DNA of 64,000 bases from Schlesneria sp. DSM 10557 (GTDB lineage Bacteria; Planctomycetota; Planctomycetia; Planctomycetales; Planctomycetaceae), in contig NZ_CP124747.1 of NCBI RefSeq assembly GCF_041860085.1, forward strand, positions 2,294,001 to 2,358,000, written 5' to 3'. Of this stretch, positions 9,447 through 18,365 are shown in pieces; position 1 is the first letter of the stretch; each line of letters starts with the position of its first letter. The notes under the pieces are model-generated. The model was not told the origin of the DNA and made no database searches. It saw only the letters and a list, made by a program, of their open reading frames with translations. The position numbers and the translations under genes were made by a program.

Positions 9447-10256
9447 ATGGCTTCGCCTCGCGTTTGTGTGCTGCGTGCACCGGGTACAAATTGTGACATT
9501 GAAACGGCTTACGCTTTCGACACTTGCGGCGCACAGGCCGACCGAGTGCATCTGTTCCGGCTGATCGAACAACCCCAACTGCTCGATGACTACCAGATTC
9601 TGTGTATCCCCGGCGGATTCAGCTATGGCGACGACATCGGTGCCGGTGTGGTCTTTTCAAGCCAGTTGCGAGGCCATCTCGGCGAATCCGTCAAGCGCTT
9701 TCTGTCGTCTGACAAGCTGGTTCTGGGAATCTGCAATGGTTTCCAGACGCTGCTGAAAGCTGGCGTACTACCCTACGGGGCCGAGGGATGGGGCACCTCC
9801 GAACGGAGCGACGCTGACGCCACGCTTACCTGGAACCACAACGGAAAATACACAGCCCGTTGGGTTCACCTGAAAGTCGGTCAGTCGAACAATGTCTTCC
9901 TCCGCGGAATCGAGTCCCTCGATCTTCCCATCGCCCATGCCGAAGGACGACTCGTTCCGAAAGATCCGAGTGTTGTTCAGCAGTGGAAGGAGAAAGGACA
10001 AATCGCAATTCAGTACGCGGACTGGGTTCAGGGTGATCCCTCACGCCCTGTCAACGCGCGCTGGAGCGCCAATCCGAATGGTGCTGTCGCTGATATCGCC
10101 GGACTCAGTGACCCTACCGGCAGAATTCTGGGACTGATGCCACACCCGGAACGCTTCCTCTTCGCCACCCAGCATCCCCACTGGACACGACTGAAGCTGG
10201 AAGGAGACGGCGCGGGTTTGAAATTGTTCCAGAACGGCGTCGCCTACTTCGGCTGA
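9447..10256 (+). CDS. purQ: Phosphoribosylformylglycinamidine synthase, glutaminase subunit
   Basis: A 269-residue class I glutamine amidotransferase. APGTNCD (11-17) and PGGFSYGDDIGAG (55-67) are PurQ signatures. The nucleophile is Cys96 in LGICNGFQ; His233 and Glu235 in PHPERF complete the triad. It releases ammonia from glutamine for the fourth step of purine synthesis and needs the synthase subunit PurL, which is not in this window. The start at 9447 is chosen because upstream codons of the open frame are not protein-like and AAGGA/GGAAG precede the ATG. Longer than the compact Gram-positive PurQ (about 225 residues), in line with other longer variants. Confidence 0.93.
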   Translation: MASPRVCVLRAPGTNCDIETAYAFDTCGAQADRVHLFRLIEQPQLLDDYQILCIPGGFSYGDDIGAGVVFSSQLRGHLGESVKRFLSSDKLVLGICNGFQTLLKAGVLPYGAEGWGTSERSDADATLTWNHNGKYTARWVHLKVGQSNNVFLRGIESLDLPIAHAEGRLVPKDPSVVQQWKEKGQIAIQYADWVQGDPSRPVNARWSANPNGAVADIAGLSDPTGRILGLMPHPERFLFATQHPHWTRLKLEGDGAGLKLFQNGVAYFG

Positions 10257-10271
10257 GAAGGGATCTCATGC

Positions 10272-10301
10272 GGGTCGCTCAGTCAATGTCCTGAGCGACC
10301 C
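10272..10301. terminator. Hairpin between convergent genes
   Basis: An 11-bp perfect stem GGGTCGCTCAG/CTGAGCGACCC with an 8-base loop lies between the ends of purQ and the MfnE-like gene. There is no strong U-tract on either side, but the position between converging genes fits a shared terminator. Confidence 0.6.
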
Positions 10302-10311
10302 CAAAAGCGTC

Positions 10312-10914
10312 TCAGTCCAGAATCCGCCAAGGCTGAATTTTCAGCTCGCTGGCGCGCAGATTACACCACGAGATCTGCTCGATGCCGCTGGCAAAGTGGG
10401 GAAAATACGAGTCAACCAGCTCGTCTCGGGCAGCAGCCTGCAGCGTCACACCGTCTGGAATCCCGGCCGACTTGAGAAGAATCAGTTCTTCTGCAGGCCA
10501 GAGTCGCGCGGTCCAGGCTGCCAGAGAATCACTCGTCACGTCCCAGTGATGGGGGAGGGGTAAGCCCGAAATCGGCTCTTCCTCACGCACAAACTGGTGG
10601 AAGTCCAAAAGTAGAGGATCAGCTCCCTGCTTCCAGTGTTGATCGGCAGCAGCGCGCGAAGCAACGGTCGTCCACGGCAGGAGTGCCTCCAATAGTTTGC
10701 GATTGAGGTCGAGACTGGAAATTGCCAGCCAATGAGCGACTTCCTGAGTCAGATGATGAGTCTTGCTCCAGTTCCGCACGACGTCCGTCGTCGCTCCCCC
10801 CCCAATCAGAATCAGACAGCGATCGCCGGGTCGCTGGCTCAGGACTGCCAGCAGGCGTTCGGCAAGTCCCGGAAGCGTCAGCAGACTCCCCCCCAGTTTC
10901 AAGATGACTGTCAT
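10312..10914 (-). CDS. Amino-acid-kinase-family protein, MfnE-like (COG2054)
   Basis: A 200-residue small kinase of the aspartokinase/uridylate kinase fold. KLGGSLL (6-12) and LIGGGATTDVVR form the nucleotide-binding glycine loops; DVTSDSLAAW and LLKSAGIPDG are typical of the COG2054 kinases. Archaeal MfnE phosphorylates 5-(aminomethyl)-3-furanmethanol phosphate in methanofuran synthesis, and relatives occur in bacteria with methanopterin-linked C1 oxidation. The ATG overlaps the TGA of the upstream glycerate kinase gene by 4 bases, so both are co-translated. The C1 role is inferred from family and from the MfnF-like gene elsewhere in the window; another phosphotransfer role cannot be excluded. 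Confidence 0.75.
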   Translation of the reverse strand: MTVILKLGGSLLTLPGLAERLLAVLSQRPGDRCLILIGGGATTDVVRNWSKTHHLTQEVAHWLAISSLDLNRKLLEALLPWTTVASRAAADQHWKQGADPLLLDFHQFVREEEPISGLPLPHHWDVTSDSLAAWTARLWPAEELILLKSAGIPDGVTLQAAARDELVDSYFPHFASGIEQISWCNLRASELKIQPWRILD

Positions 10915-12266
10915 CGTGATTCACCCGCCACCAGAGCCATCTGCAGATCCATGACGTTGGTGTGAGTGGGACCGGTCTTGAGCAGTCCACCGACCTGATC
11001 GAAGAAGGTATACGAATCGTTAATCGCCAGGAACGTTCGAGGATCAAGCCCCCTGTCCTGTGCAGACTGTTGTACCTTCGCGTCAAAGAACGCACCCGCT
11101 GCGTCAGTAGGCCCATCTTCGCCGTCGGTACCGCCTGACAGCACAATCAGACGACTCAGATCCCGATTCCCCCAATGACATCCCGCCGCCAGAGCCACTT
11201 CCTGATTCCGCCCCCCAACTCGGGGCAAATCCGTTTCGGCGAGCTTCACGACGGGTTCTCCCCCACCCAGGAAACACATGCTGCGGGACGAAGCCTCTCT
11301 TAGTGCGGTCGAAGAAAGTTCCGCCAGTTCCACCCCAATTTCCGAGGCAACTCCCTGTCGGTCCGTTCCCAGAAGACGAACCTCAAAGCCGAGACGACGA
11401 GCTTCGGCCGCAGCCGCCTTGACTGCCGTCTGATTGTTCCCAATCACAAAATTGTGACACTCGATCGTCGATTTCTCGTCCGCGACCGGCTTGCCGATCT
11501 GCTGGCGCAGGGCATTCCACACGGAGGCAGGGACGGAACTATGGGCTGAATCAGTCCCCGCAAACCGCTCCAGCACGGCCAGGGCGTCTTGAGCGGAGTC
11601 ACAATTGGCCACTGTCGGTCCTGAGGCAATGATGCCGAGCGGGTCACCCGGCACGTCCGAGATGATCAGGGCGATCATGCGTCCTGCCGGAGCCGCGCGC
11701 AGCAGGCCCCCCCCTTTGACGCGTGACAATCGCTTGCGAACCGTATTCAGTTCGTGAATTGTCGCCCCTGAACGCATCAGCAGCCGCGTCACAGCGAGCT
11801 TGTCTGCGAGGCTGACACCCTCAATCGGAGCAGGGAGCAGAGCGCTACCTCCACCAGAGATCAGCACGAGACACAGGTCGTCCGGCGTCAGAGAGTGGAC
11901 AAGTGCCAGAATCTGCTGGCATCCGTGGACACCCGCCTCGGTCGGCTCATTTACTCCAGCGGGCCGTGCCGGATGCAGATGGATCTTTTCCAAGGAACGA
12001 ACGCAATCCGCAGGGACATTCACCCAGCCAGTGAGTTTGTCCAGGAAGCGACTTCCCAATGCGTCTTCCACACCCGCAGCCATCCCGGCTCCGGCTTTTC
12101 CGGCACCGACGACCACAAGACGCCGCAGCGAATCAAGGGAAATTGTCTCACCGCAAATCGTGAAACATGAGCGGTCGGCGGAAATCGCCTGACGTACCAG
12201 CGCGGTAGAATCAACGGCGGCAACGCCCGCTCGCCAGATTGCCTCTGCCTGTTGCTGCAGAGTCAC
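10911..12266 (-). CDS. Glycerate 2-kinase (DUF4147/MOFRL type)
   Basis: A 451-residue type-II glycerate kinase. VVGAGKAG in the first domain, LISGGGSALLPAPIEGVSL (about 136-154) and the C-terminal MOFRL part LSGGTDGEDGPTDAAGAFFD are family signatures. These enzymes make 2-phosphoglycerate from D-glycerate and ATP, as in the serine cycle or in glycolate and tartrate use. The start is GTG at 12266 with GAGGGG about 8 bases before it. The following MfnE-like gene overlaps by 4 bases, an unexpected partner for carbon entry into glycolysis unless both serve C1 assimilation. Confidence 0.9.
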   Translation of the reverse strand: MTLQQQAEAIWRAGVAAVDSTALVRQAISADRSCFTICGETISLDSLRRLVVVGAGKAGAGMAAGVEDALGSRFLDKLTGWVNVPADCVRSLEKIHLHPARPAGVNEPTEAGVHGCQQILALVHSLTPDDLCLVLISGGGSALLPAPIEGVSLADKLAVTRLLMRSGATIHELNTVRKRLSRVKGGGLLRAAPAGRMIALIISDVPGDPLGIIASGPTVANCDSAQDALAVLERFAGTDSAHSSVPASVWNALRQQIGKPVADEKSTIECHNFVIGNNQTAVKAAAAEARRLGFEVRLLGTDRQGVASEIGVELAELSSTALREASSRSMCFLGGGEPVVKLAETDLPRVGGRNQEVALAAGCHWGNRDLSRLIVLSGGTDGEDGPTDAAGAFFDAKVQQSAQDRGLDPRTFLAINDSYTFFDQVGGLLKTGPTHTNVMDLQMALVAGESR

Positions 12267-12411
12267 ACCAGTTCCCCTCTGAATGGAGAGCGAACCGGTG
12301 CCCCACGCTCCAGGGGCTCATCGTACGTTTCGACGGCCCCGTCCAATCGTAACGACTGGATTCCGGCAGGCGCGGGGAAATCGCTCTCGACCTGCAGGAA
12401 GAATAATGCGT

Positions 12412-12630
12412 TCACGCGCCGGGACGCAATCGCATGTAGGCAGACAGAATTTCGTAGAGATCGGTGGAAACCTGGATCTCGTCATCCGCAAAATCGCTTA
12501 CCCAGGTCCGATTCCAGCGGGTCGCGTCAATGAGGGCGCGAGAGATGTCTCCCAGGCGGACAGTGACATTTTCGGGGACATCTGGAGTGGATTCTTCTTG
12601 ACCTGTAAAAATCCGAAGGCGATGGCGCAT
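12412..12630 (-). CDS. Small protein of unknown function
   Basis: A 72-residue, soluble-looking protein starting MRHRLRIFTGQEE and ending in LYEILSAYMRLRPGA. No motif is recognised. It begins at the ATG at 12630 because AGGGA lies about 7 bases upstream; the frame extends to an ATG at 12690 without a ribosome site. Codon choice and amphipathic composition look protein-like, and it points the same way as the glycerate kinase gene 145 bases downstream. Assignment as a real gene rests on composition and ribosome site only. Confidence 0.55.
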   Translation of the reverse strand: MRHRLRIFTGQEESTPDVPENVTVRLGDISRALIDATRWNRTWVSDFADDEIQVSTDLYEILSAYMRLRPGA

Positions 12631-13122
12631 GATTTCATCCCTGATGTCATACCGACAGAAGATTTTTGACCGGCCTCGAATTTGGGCCACGCGGTCAGCT
12701 AAGAATTCGACATTGTCGGTTAGGCAACTTGACCGAATCTGCGGAAAAATCCGACAGGACTATCTGTGCTCATTATTCCGCTCGTACAGAGCTTCAGGGA
12801 CACTTGTCCAGACACGTTTCACCCGCGCAGGACTTGCCTGTTTGGAACGAAAAACCGACCCATTGATGGGGTCAACCGGCAGAAATTGGCGACAGCTTCC
12901 TGCTGACACTCGGACTGAGTCACTTCGAATTCCCGTCCGGCGGGGACTGCGCATTCTCCCCGTTGCGACCAATCAGCAATCACCTTCTCTGGAGACGTTA
13001 CGACAACTTAATAAGACGTATTCCGGAGAAGGGATATCGCTGACGTGCAGACCCCCGGCTCGATCGAGCAGCAGGGGGGAACCACTGGCGTAGAGAACGA
13101 ACCCTGGCGCCATCGACACAAG
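12631..13122. other. Gap without recognisable gene
   Basis: About 490 bases between the small protein and coaE. Open frames on both strands have unnatural composition (Arg/Ser-rich with no domains). No terminator with a U-tract was found; the 3' end of coaE simply runs into it. Confidence 0.5.
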
Positions 13123-13815
13123 TCAGTTGATATAACCGCGCTGGCAGAGTTCCGCGAGTAATTGACGCCCGGCATGATCGAGGTCACTGTCATTGAGGAC
13201 GGTAAAATCGGCCCCCCTTTGCTTGCGATCCAGGCTCCACTGACTCGCCTCACGCCGATGCAGTTCGTCAGCCGTCCACCCGCGGTTGTCCCGCACTCGC
13301 TGCAGACGGATCTCATCGGGGGTATGCACGTAGACCACCAGGTCGCATTCCTGATTCCAGCCCGCCTCCAGCAGGATCGCGGCATCCAGCAGGACAGCAG
13401 CCATGCCCGATGCAGCCGCCCGCCCGAATTCCGCGACGGCCTTTCTTCTGATTTCCGGATGAACGACTCGTTCAAGCTCGTGCCGGGCATTCAGGTGGTC
13501 CGGGGTCGAACCGAACACCTTCTTCGCCAGTGCCGGCCGCGAAATTCTTCCGTCTGCGCCGAGAATCTCGGAACCAAACTTCTCACGCAGTGCTTCGACA
13601 ACGTGTGGTTCCAGTAGAGCTTCATGCCCCAAGGCATCTGCATCAATCACGCGAACGGGGGCATGCGCAGCGACCCATTTTGCCACTGAACTCTTGCCCG
13701 ATCCGATGCCTCCGATAATGCCGACGACGGGAATACCATGCCGAAACACCCCGGGTCGCCCAGCAGGGACAGTTCGTGCTTCATCGCGAGGCTTTGCTGC
13801 GTTTGGATCGTTCAT
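13123..13815 (-). CDS. coaE: Dephospho-CoA kinase
   Basis: A 230-residue P-loop kinase that phosphorylates the 3'-OH of dephospho-CoA, the last step of coenzyme A synthesis. The P-loop GGIGSGKS is at residues 35-42; IDADALGHEAL (substrate/Mg site), HP-E-IRRKAV and the lid region RVRDNRGWTADELHRR are conserved. The protein carries about 28 extra N-terminal residues before the usual start of the fold. The ATG at 13815 is chosen because the upstream part of the open frame is not conserved-looking. It lies 91 bases downstream of prs on the same strand. Confidence 0.92.
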   Translation of the reverse strand: MNDPNAAKPRDEARTVPAGRPGVFRHGIPVVGIIGGIGSGKSSVAKWVAAHAPVRVIDADALGHEALLEPHVVEALREKFGSEILGADGRISRPALAKKVFGSTPDHLNARHELERVVHPEIRRKAVAEFGRAAASGMAAVLLDAAILLEAGWNQECDLVVYVHTPDEIRLQRVRDNRGWTADELHRREASQWSLDRKQRGADFTVLNDSDLDHAGRQLLAELCQRGYIN

Positions 13816-13905
13816 GGTTTGTGTGCGGAGGGCCGCTGCTCCTGTAACACGCTGCAAACGCGGGACGTGCTGACGCCCCCACTGCACAATCCGTTGATCG
13901 ACAGC

Positions 13906-14853
13906 TCAATCGAACAGATAACTGACCGATTCATTTCTGTGAATGCGTCGAATGGCTTCACCCAAAAGTGGAGCCACCGAGATGACGCGAAGGTTGGGGA
14001 GCATTTGCTCGGGTTTCAGGGCCAGACTGTTTGAGACCACGATCTCAACAATGGGAGCTTCCCGTAACCGTTTGACGGCTTCGCCGCAGAAAACGGCATG
14101 CGTCGCCCCGACATAAATCTTGCTGGCGCCGAACTGGGCCACAGTCCTGACAGCACCGACCATTGACCCCCCGGTGGTGATCATGTCATCAAAAATGATG
14201 GCCGTTTTGCCTTCGATCGGCCCGCCGATCAAGTTTTCCTGCCGGGTCTCAAACGCGTTCGCACGACGTTTATCGACGATGGCAAAACTTCCCCCCAGAT
14301 GGTCAACGTGCTGGAGCGACCGTTTGATGCTCCCTTCATCAGGGCTGACGATGACCAGATTTTCCGTGGGTAGATTCAGTGACCGGAAGTAATCGTCCAG
14401 AATCGGTGACGCGTACAGGTGATCCACAGGGCAGTCGAAAAAACCCTGAATCTGCGCGGCGTGCAGGTCCATCGCCAGTACCCGGTCCGCACCGGCTTTG
14501 GTAATCAGGTTGGCAACCAGCTTGGCAGTGATGGGAACGCGTCCCATATCCTTGCGATCCTGACGTGCGTAGCCGTAGTAGGGAATGACGGCAGTGATGC
14601 GTTCAGCGCTGGCACGCTTACACGTATCAATCATCACCAGCAGTTCCATCAGGTTCTCATTGACCGAGGGGCCTGTTGGCTGAACCAGGAAGACGTCACG
14701 ACCTCGGACATTGGTATCCAGACGGACCGAAATTTCCCCATCAGGAAAATTATCGAGTACCACAGAACCCAGTCCAATACTGAGGTACGACGCGATCTCG
14801 GACGCGAGCTTCGGATTGGCGCGACCACTCAGGATGCAAAGTTCTTCATACAT
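13906..14853 (-). CDS. prs: Ribose-phosphate pyrophosphokinase (PRPP synthetase)
   Basis: 315 residues, the normal class I length. The signature DLHAAQIQGFFDCPVDHLYA and the PRPP-binding loop ... IIFDDMITTGGSM are both present, with the regulatory-flexible YARQDRK motif. It makes PRPP from ribose-5-phosphate and ATP, feeding purine (purQ here), pyrimidine, histidine and NAD synthesis. The start at 14853 (MYEELCILSGR) is the family start; 19 extra codons upstream are not. It is divergent from murE, with 235 bases between starts. Confidence 0.95.
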   Translation of the reverse strand: MYEELCILSGRANPKLASEIASYLSIGLGSVVLDNFPDGEISVRLDTNVRGRDVFLVQPTGPSVNENLMELLVMIDTCKRASAERITAVIPYYGYARQDRKDMGRVPITAKLVANLITKAGADRVLAMDLHAAQIQGFFDCPVDHLYASPILDDYFRSLNLPTENLVIVSPDEGSIKRSLQHVDHLGGSFAIVDKRRANAFETRQENLIGGPIEGKTAIIFDDMITTGGSMVGAVRTVAQFGASKIYVGATHAVFCGEAVKRLREAPIVEIVVSNSLALKPEQMLPNLRVISVAPLLGEAIRRIHRNESVSYLFD

Positions 14854-15088
14854 GAAAATTCGGGTGTTCGGCTGAAGGCGTGTGGCGGCGTCACCCCGTC
14901 GGGGTTTCAATTACCCTGTCAGGTTTCCATCCCTGCCAGATTCTCATAAAGCCGCCGCATTCTGAGAGAAGCCTCCTGCGGAAGCAAGCCCGATCGCCAT
15001 CCAGAATGAAATCGTCTTGACGCTTTCGGGTGAATCAAGGACAAGTCCGACGCCATCGGGTTTGCGTTTCGATCGCAGGGAGGCGTTC

Positions 15089-16606
15089 GTGCGTCACGCG
15101 AGTACTTTTCCATGTGCCGTCAGTTTAAGGCGGCTACTGCCTCAGGCGACCTTCGTAGGATGCACGAATCTGTGCGTCATCGATGCCGTCGAAAACAGCA
15201 CGGATGTCCGTGAAGGGACACTTTTTGCCGTCATCCGCGGTACACGCGTTGATGCCCATCAATATATCAACGAGGCCTACATTCGAGGGGCCGCGGGACT
15301 GCTCGTCGATCGGCCACATCCCGAAATTCCGTTGCCTCAATGTGTTGTACCGGATGTCCGATCGGCCTTCTCACGTATCTGTGAATCCCTGTCAGGAAAT
15401 CCGACGCGCCTTCTCAGCATCGCGGGTGTAACCGGAACGAACGGGAAAACCACCACCGCATGGCTGATCCGCAGTCTGCTGGAAAAGTCGGGACGGCGAA
15501 CAGGCCTCCTGGGAACAGTCGAGTACTCAGACGGCCAGCAGAGCGAACCGGCCACGCTGACGACTCCCGATTCTCGATCTCTCGCACAATGGTTTGGCCG
15601 CATGGTTGCGGCGGGAACAACCCATGCCGCCATCGAACTTTCCAGTCATGCACTCCACCAGGGCCGTGCCGCCGGAGTCGAACTCGGTGCGGCCGTCGTG
15701 ACCAATATCACGCAGGATCACTTCGATTATCACGGCACGTTCGAAGCTTATCGCAGCGCAAAAACCCGCATTGTGGAACTGGTCCAGCCGGGGGGGATGG
15801 TCGCCCTGAATGTCGATGATCCCGCCGGTGCCTGGTCCGTTCGCAACCACGTCTGCGAATCCTTGTCCGCCGTCAGCTACGGTTTGAGCACACTCGCCGA
15901 CGTGAGTCTTCAGATTCGCGACGAATCGTTGTCTGGCACCCGCTTTCGCCTGGGTCTGCATGGACGCAATATTGAGTGTGCGACACGACTTATTGGTCGC
16001 CATAACCTCTCTAACATTCTTGCCGCTTCCGCTGTGGCCTTCCACTTTGGACTGACACCTGAAGAAATCGCCGAAGGAATCGAAACCTTCCATCGAGTTC
16101 CCGGCCGCATGGAGCAGATCGACTGCGGACAGCCCTTCGATGTCTTCGTCGATTATGCTCATACCGACGACGCCCTGCAGCGTTGCTTGAACAGCCTGAA
16201 AAGCCTCACAGCAGGCCGAGTCATTGTCGTCTTCGGAGCAGGGGGGGATCGCGACCGCAGCAAGCGTCCTAAACTGGGCAAGGCCGCAATGCTGGCGGAT
16301 GTCGCCATCGTCACCAGCGACAACCCTCGTACAGAAGATCCTGCCAAGATTATTGACGAAATTCGGGCGGGGATGCAGAACGACGGCACCGTCACGATCG
16401 TCGAGCAGGACCGGCGAGAAGCCATTTGCAAAAGCCTGCAGATGGCCGCCCCGGGAGATTGCGTCCTGATCGCCGGAAAAGGGCATGAGAACGAACAAGT
16501 CATCGGTCGCGAACGATTCTCATTTGATGATCGAAAGATCGCGCGTGAATTTCTGCGAGAGCGGTGGCAACCACTTGCTCGCCCACCCGAGAGAGTGAGC
16601 GCTTAA
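15089..16606 (+). CDS. murE: UDP-MurNAc-tripeptide synthetase (meso-diaminopimelate-adding)
   Basis: A Mur ligase of about 505 residues. The ATP loop GTNGKTT is at 116-122. DNPR at 411-414 is the motif that selects meso-diaminopimelate over lysine. It adds the third amino acid of the peptidoglycan stem peptide in the cytoplasm. The start chosen is GTG at 15089, because AGGGAGG sits five bases before it; the frame is open back to a TTG at 15017 with no ribosome site. murF follows with a single base between the stop and its ATG. Together they support the now accepted view that planctomycetes make peptidoglycan. Confidence 0.94.
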   Translation: MRHASTFPCAVSLRRLLPQATFVGCTNLCVIDAVENSTDVREGTLFAVIRGTRVDAHQYINEAYIRGAAGLLVDRPHPEIPLPQCVVPDVRSAFSRICESLSGNPTRLLSIAGVTGTNGKTTTAWLIRSLLEKSGRRTGLLGTVEYSDGQQSEPATLTTPDSRSLAQWFGRMVAAGTTHAAIELSSHALHQGRAAGVELGAAVVTNITQDHFDYHGTFEAYRSAKTRIVELVQPGGMVALNVDDPAGAWSVRNHVCESLSAVSYGLSTLADVSLQIRDESLSGTRFRLGLHGRNIECATRLIGRHNLSNILAASAVAFHFGLTPEEIAEGIETFHRVPGRMEQIDCGQPFDVFVDYAHTDDALQRCLNSLKSLTAGRVIVVFGAGGDRDRSKRPKLGKAAMLADVAIVTSDNPRTEDPAKIIDEIRAGMQNDGTVTIVEQDRREAICKSLQMAAPGDCVLIAGKGHENEQVIGRERFSFDDRKIAREFLRERWQPLARPPERVSA

Positions 16607-16607
16607 T

Positions 16608-18023
16608 ATGCAGCGGTTTAGCCTCCGAGACCTGACACGGGCAACAGGCGGTCGGCTTCGGGACGTCAGTAACATTGACGCTTGTTTCGACCGAGTCTTC
16701 ATCGACTCACGCGAAGTCCAGCCAGGAAGTATCTTCTGGGCACTCAAGGGGGAACATCTTGACGGGCATCACTTCACCGGTGAAGCTCACCAGCGCGGTG
16801 CTCACCTGTCCGTAGTCGCTGCCGAATCTGCATCGGCTGTCTCTGGGGCCGTTCTGATCGTGGATAATCCACTGACCGCATTAGGTCGGTTCGCCGCATG
16901 GCATCGCCATCGACTGGACCCGCTGGTCATCGGCATCACTGGAAGCGTAGGAAAAACGACAACGCGTGAGCTGACTTACGCGGCCCTGGGCTGTCAGTTT
17001 CAAGGGATCCGCAGCCGCAAAAACTACAATAACCTGATCGGACTGCCGCTCAGCCTGCTCGAGCTGAATTCGTCGCACGAATTTGCCGTCATAGAAATGG
17101 GTGCCTCACGCGTGGGGGATATCCGCGAACTTTGCGATATTGCCTGCCCCGAAATTGGTATTGTCACCGCAGTGGGCCCAGCCCACCTCGAGTCTTTTGG
17201 CTCACTTGCCGCAGTCTTTCAGGCCAAAGGAGAGTTACTTGAGCAACTGCCGACGACTGGCTTTGCCGTACTTCCGGGAGATGATCCCGATCTGCGCCAA
17301 ATGGCTGATCGGGCACCGTGTCCTGTCATTTTTGTCGGCCAGGGTGATGACAATCACATCCAGGCCACTCAAATCGAACCCCGTCCCGGCAATTTGCGTT
17401 TCCACTGCGAAGGAACCCGATTTGACGTTCCCGTCAACGGGCGACACGCGGTCTCCAATGCACTTTGCGCGATCGGAGTCGGTCTTGAAATCGGCATCCC
17501 GATCGAGCAGCTCGCGAGCGGTCTCGCCCGGTTTTCACCCCCTCCAGGACGTGGCGGACTTCAGAAAATTGGTCCGTGGACGGTGCTTGACGACACGTAT
17601 AACGCCAGTCCGCTTTCCGTCGCCGCCGCGTGCCACGCGTTAAATGAACTGGCGATTCCCGGTGTTCAGAAACGGATGCTGGTGCTGGGCGACATGCGAG
17701 AGCTCGGCTCGACCTCGAAAATGGAACACGAACGAATTGGCCGCCTGGCGGCTCAGTTGCAGATTGATCGAATACTGGTCTGTGGTGAGTTTGCAGACGA
17801 TGTTGCGCGGGGAGCGATCCAGTCAGGGATGAACCCCGAACAGGTTGCGGCGGCGACCCATGTCGAAAGCCTTTTGGCAGTCCTGAACCGCTGGCTGGAA
17901 CCTAACGACATCCTGCTGGTGAAAGGATCGCGATCAACGCGAATGGAACGAGTCATCGAGTGGCTGAACTCATGTGCAGAATTTGCATTCACTGCCGAAC
18001 GACAACAAAAAGCCTGCGCCTGA
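16608..18023 (+). CDS. murF: UDP-MurNAc-tripeptide--D-Ala-D-Ala ligase
   Basis: 471 residues. The ATP loop GSVGKTT is at 112-118; KNYNNLIGLPLSLL, HAVSNALCAIGVG and DDTYNASPLSV are MurF signatures. It attaches D-Ala-D-Ala to complete the UDP-MurNAc-pentapeptide. It is coupled to murE. The usual next genes of a division/cell-wall cluster (mraY, murD, ftsW, murG) do not follow; instead a gene-poor stretch with a candidate RNA comes next. Confidence 0.94.
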   Translation: MQRFSLRDLTRATGGRLRDVSNIDACFDRVFIDSREVQPGSIFWALKGEHLDGHHFTGEAHQRGAHLSVVAAESASAVSGAVLIVDNPLTALGRFAAWHRHRLDPLVIGITGSVGKTTTRELTYAALGCQFQGIRSRKNYNNLIGLPLSLLELNSSHEFAVIEMGASRVGDIRELCDIACPEIGIVTAVGPAHLESFGSLAAVFQAKGELLEQLPTTGFAVLPGDDPDLRQMADRAPCPVIFVGQGDDNHIQATQIEPRPGNLRFHCEGTRFDVPVNGRHAVSNALCAIGVGLEIGIPIEQLASGLARFSPPPGRGGLQKIGPWTVLDDTYNASPLSVAAACHALNELAIPGVQKRMLVLGDMRELGSTSKMEHERIGRLAAQLQIDRILVCGEFADDVARGAIQSGMNPEQVAAATHVESLLAVLNRWLEPNDILLVKGSRSTRMERVIEWLNSCAEFAFTAERQQKACA

Positions 18024-18156
18024 AAGTCACGTCGGCAAAATCTTGACGTTTTGGGATTGCAGCGAATCCCACTGGAATGTATCGAACCTCTTACATGTTG
18101 ATGACACTTCGCAGGAAGTTTTCACTAAGGATCTACGTCTCGTTTTCGATGCAGTC

Positions 18157-18330
18157 GGTTCCGTCACAAATCGATCGATTTGCGGAAATCGGTCGTTCAT
18201 CCGGGTCGCGCCGGATACCTAAGCTTCGGTGGCATTGCAATCTCTGGGTCGATGGCTTTGTCATCATGTCGTGACGGAACCAAACCCGGGCGCTGAGACT
18301 GTCCTCTCAGCGCCCGGAACCTTTTTTATA
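18157..18330 (+). ncRNA. Candidate structured RNA between murF and the next gene
   Basis: GGTTCCGTCAC (18157-18167) and GTGACGGAACC (18271-18281) form a perfect 11-bp helix that encloses 103 bases. Inside lie smaller hairpins: AAATC/GATTT at 18168-18181, ATCCGG/CCGGAT at 18199-18216 and GATG/CATC at 18251-18265. Only four bases after the closing helix comes the strong terminator 18286-18317. This is the layout of an independent small RNA or of a terminating riboswitch ahead of the gene at 18366. No match to SRP RNA, TPP, cobalamin or c-di-GMP motifs was recognised. The 5' end is not defined; upstream GGGATT/AATCCC (18053-18070) may belong to it or to murF's end. Confidence 0.35.
18286..18328 (+). 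terminator. Rho-independent terminator
   Basis: 13-bp perfect GC-rich stem (18286-18298 with 18305-18317), 6-base loop, then AACC and seven T. A textbook terminator. Confidence 0.92.
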
Positions 18331-18365
18331 GCCTGCAATTCGCCTTCTCGTTCGGAATAAGCTCC

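Noticed and set aside
12629-13093. 154-codon plus-strand frame upstream of coaE's end
   Set aside because: Arg/Ser/Leu-rich, no ribosome site, antisense to part of the small-protein gene.
18077-18274. 65-codon frame ending just before the terminator at 18286
   Set aside because: No ribosome site, Arg/Ser-rich random-looking product, and the same bases form the candidate RNA structure.
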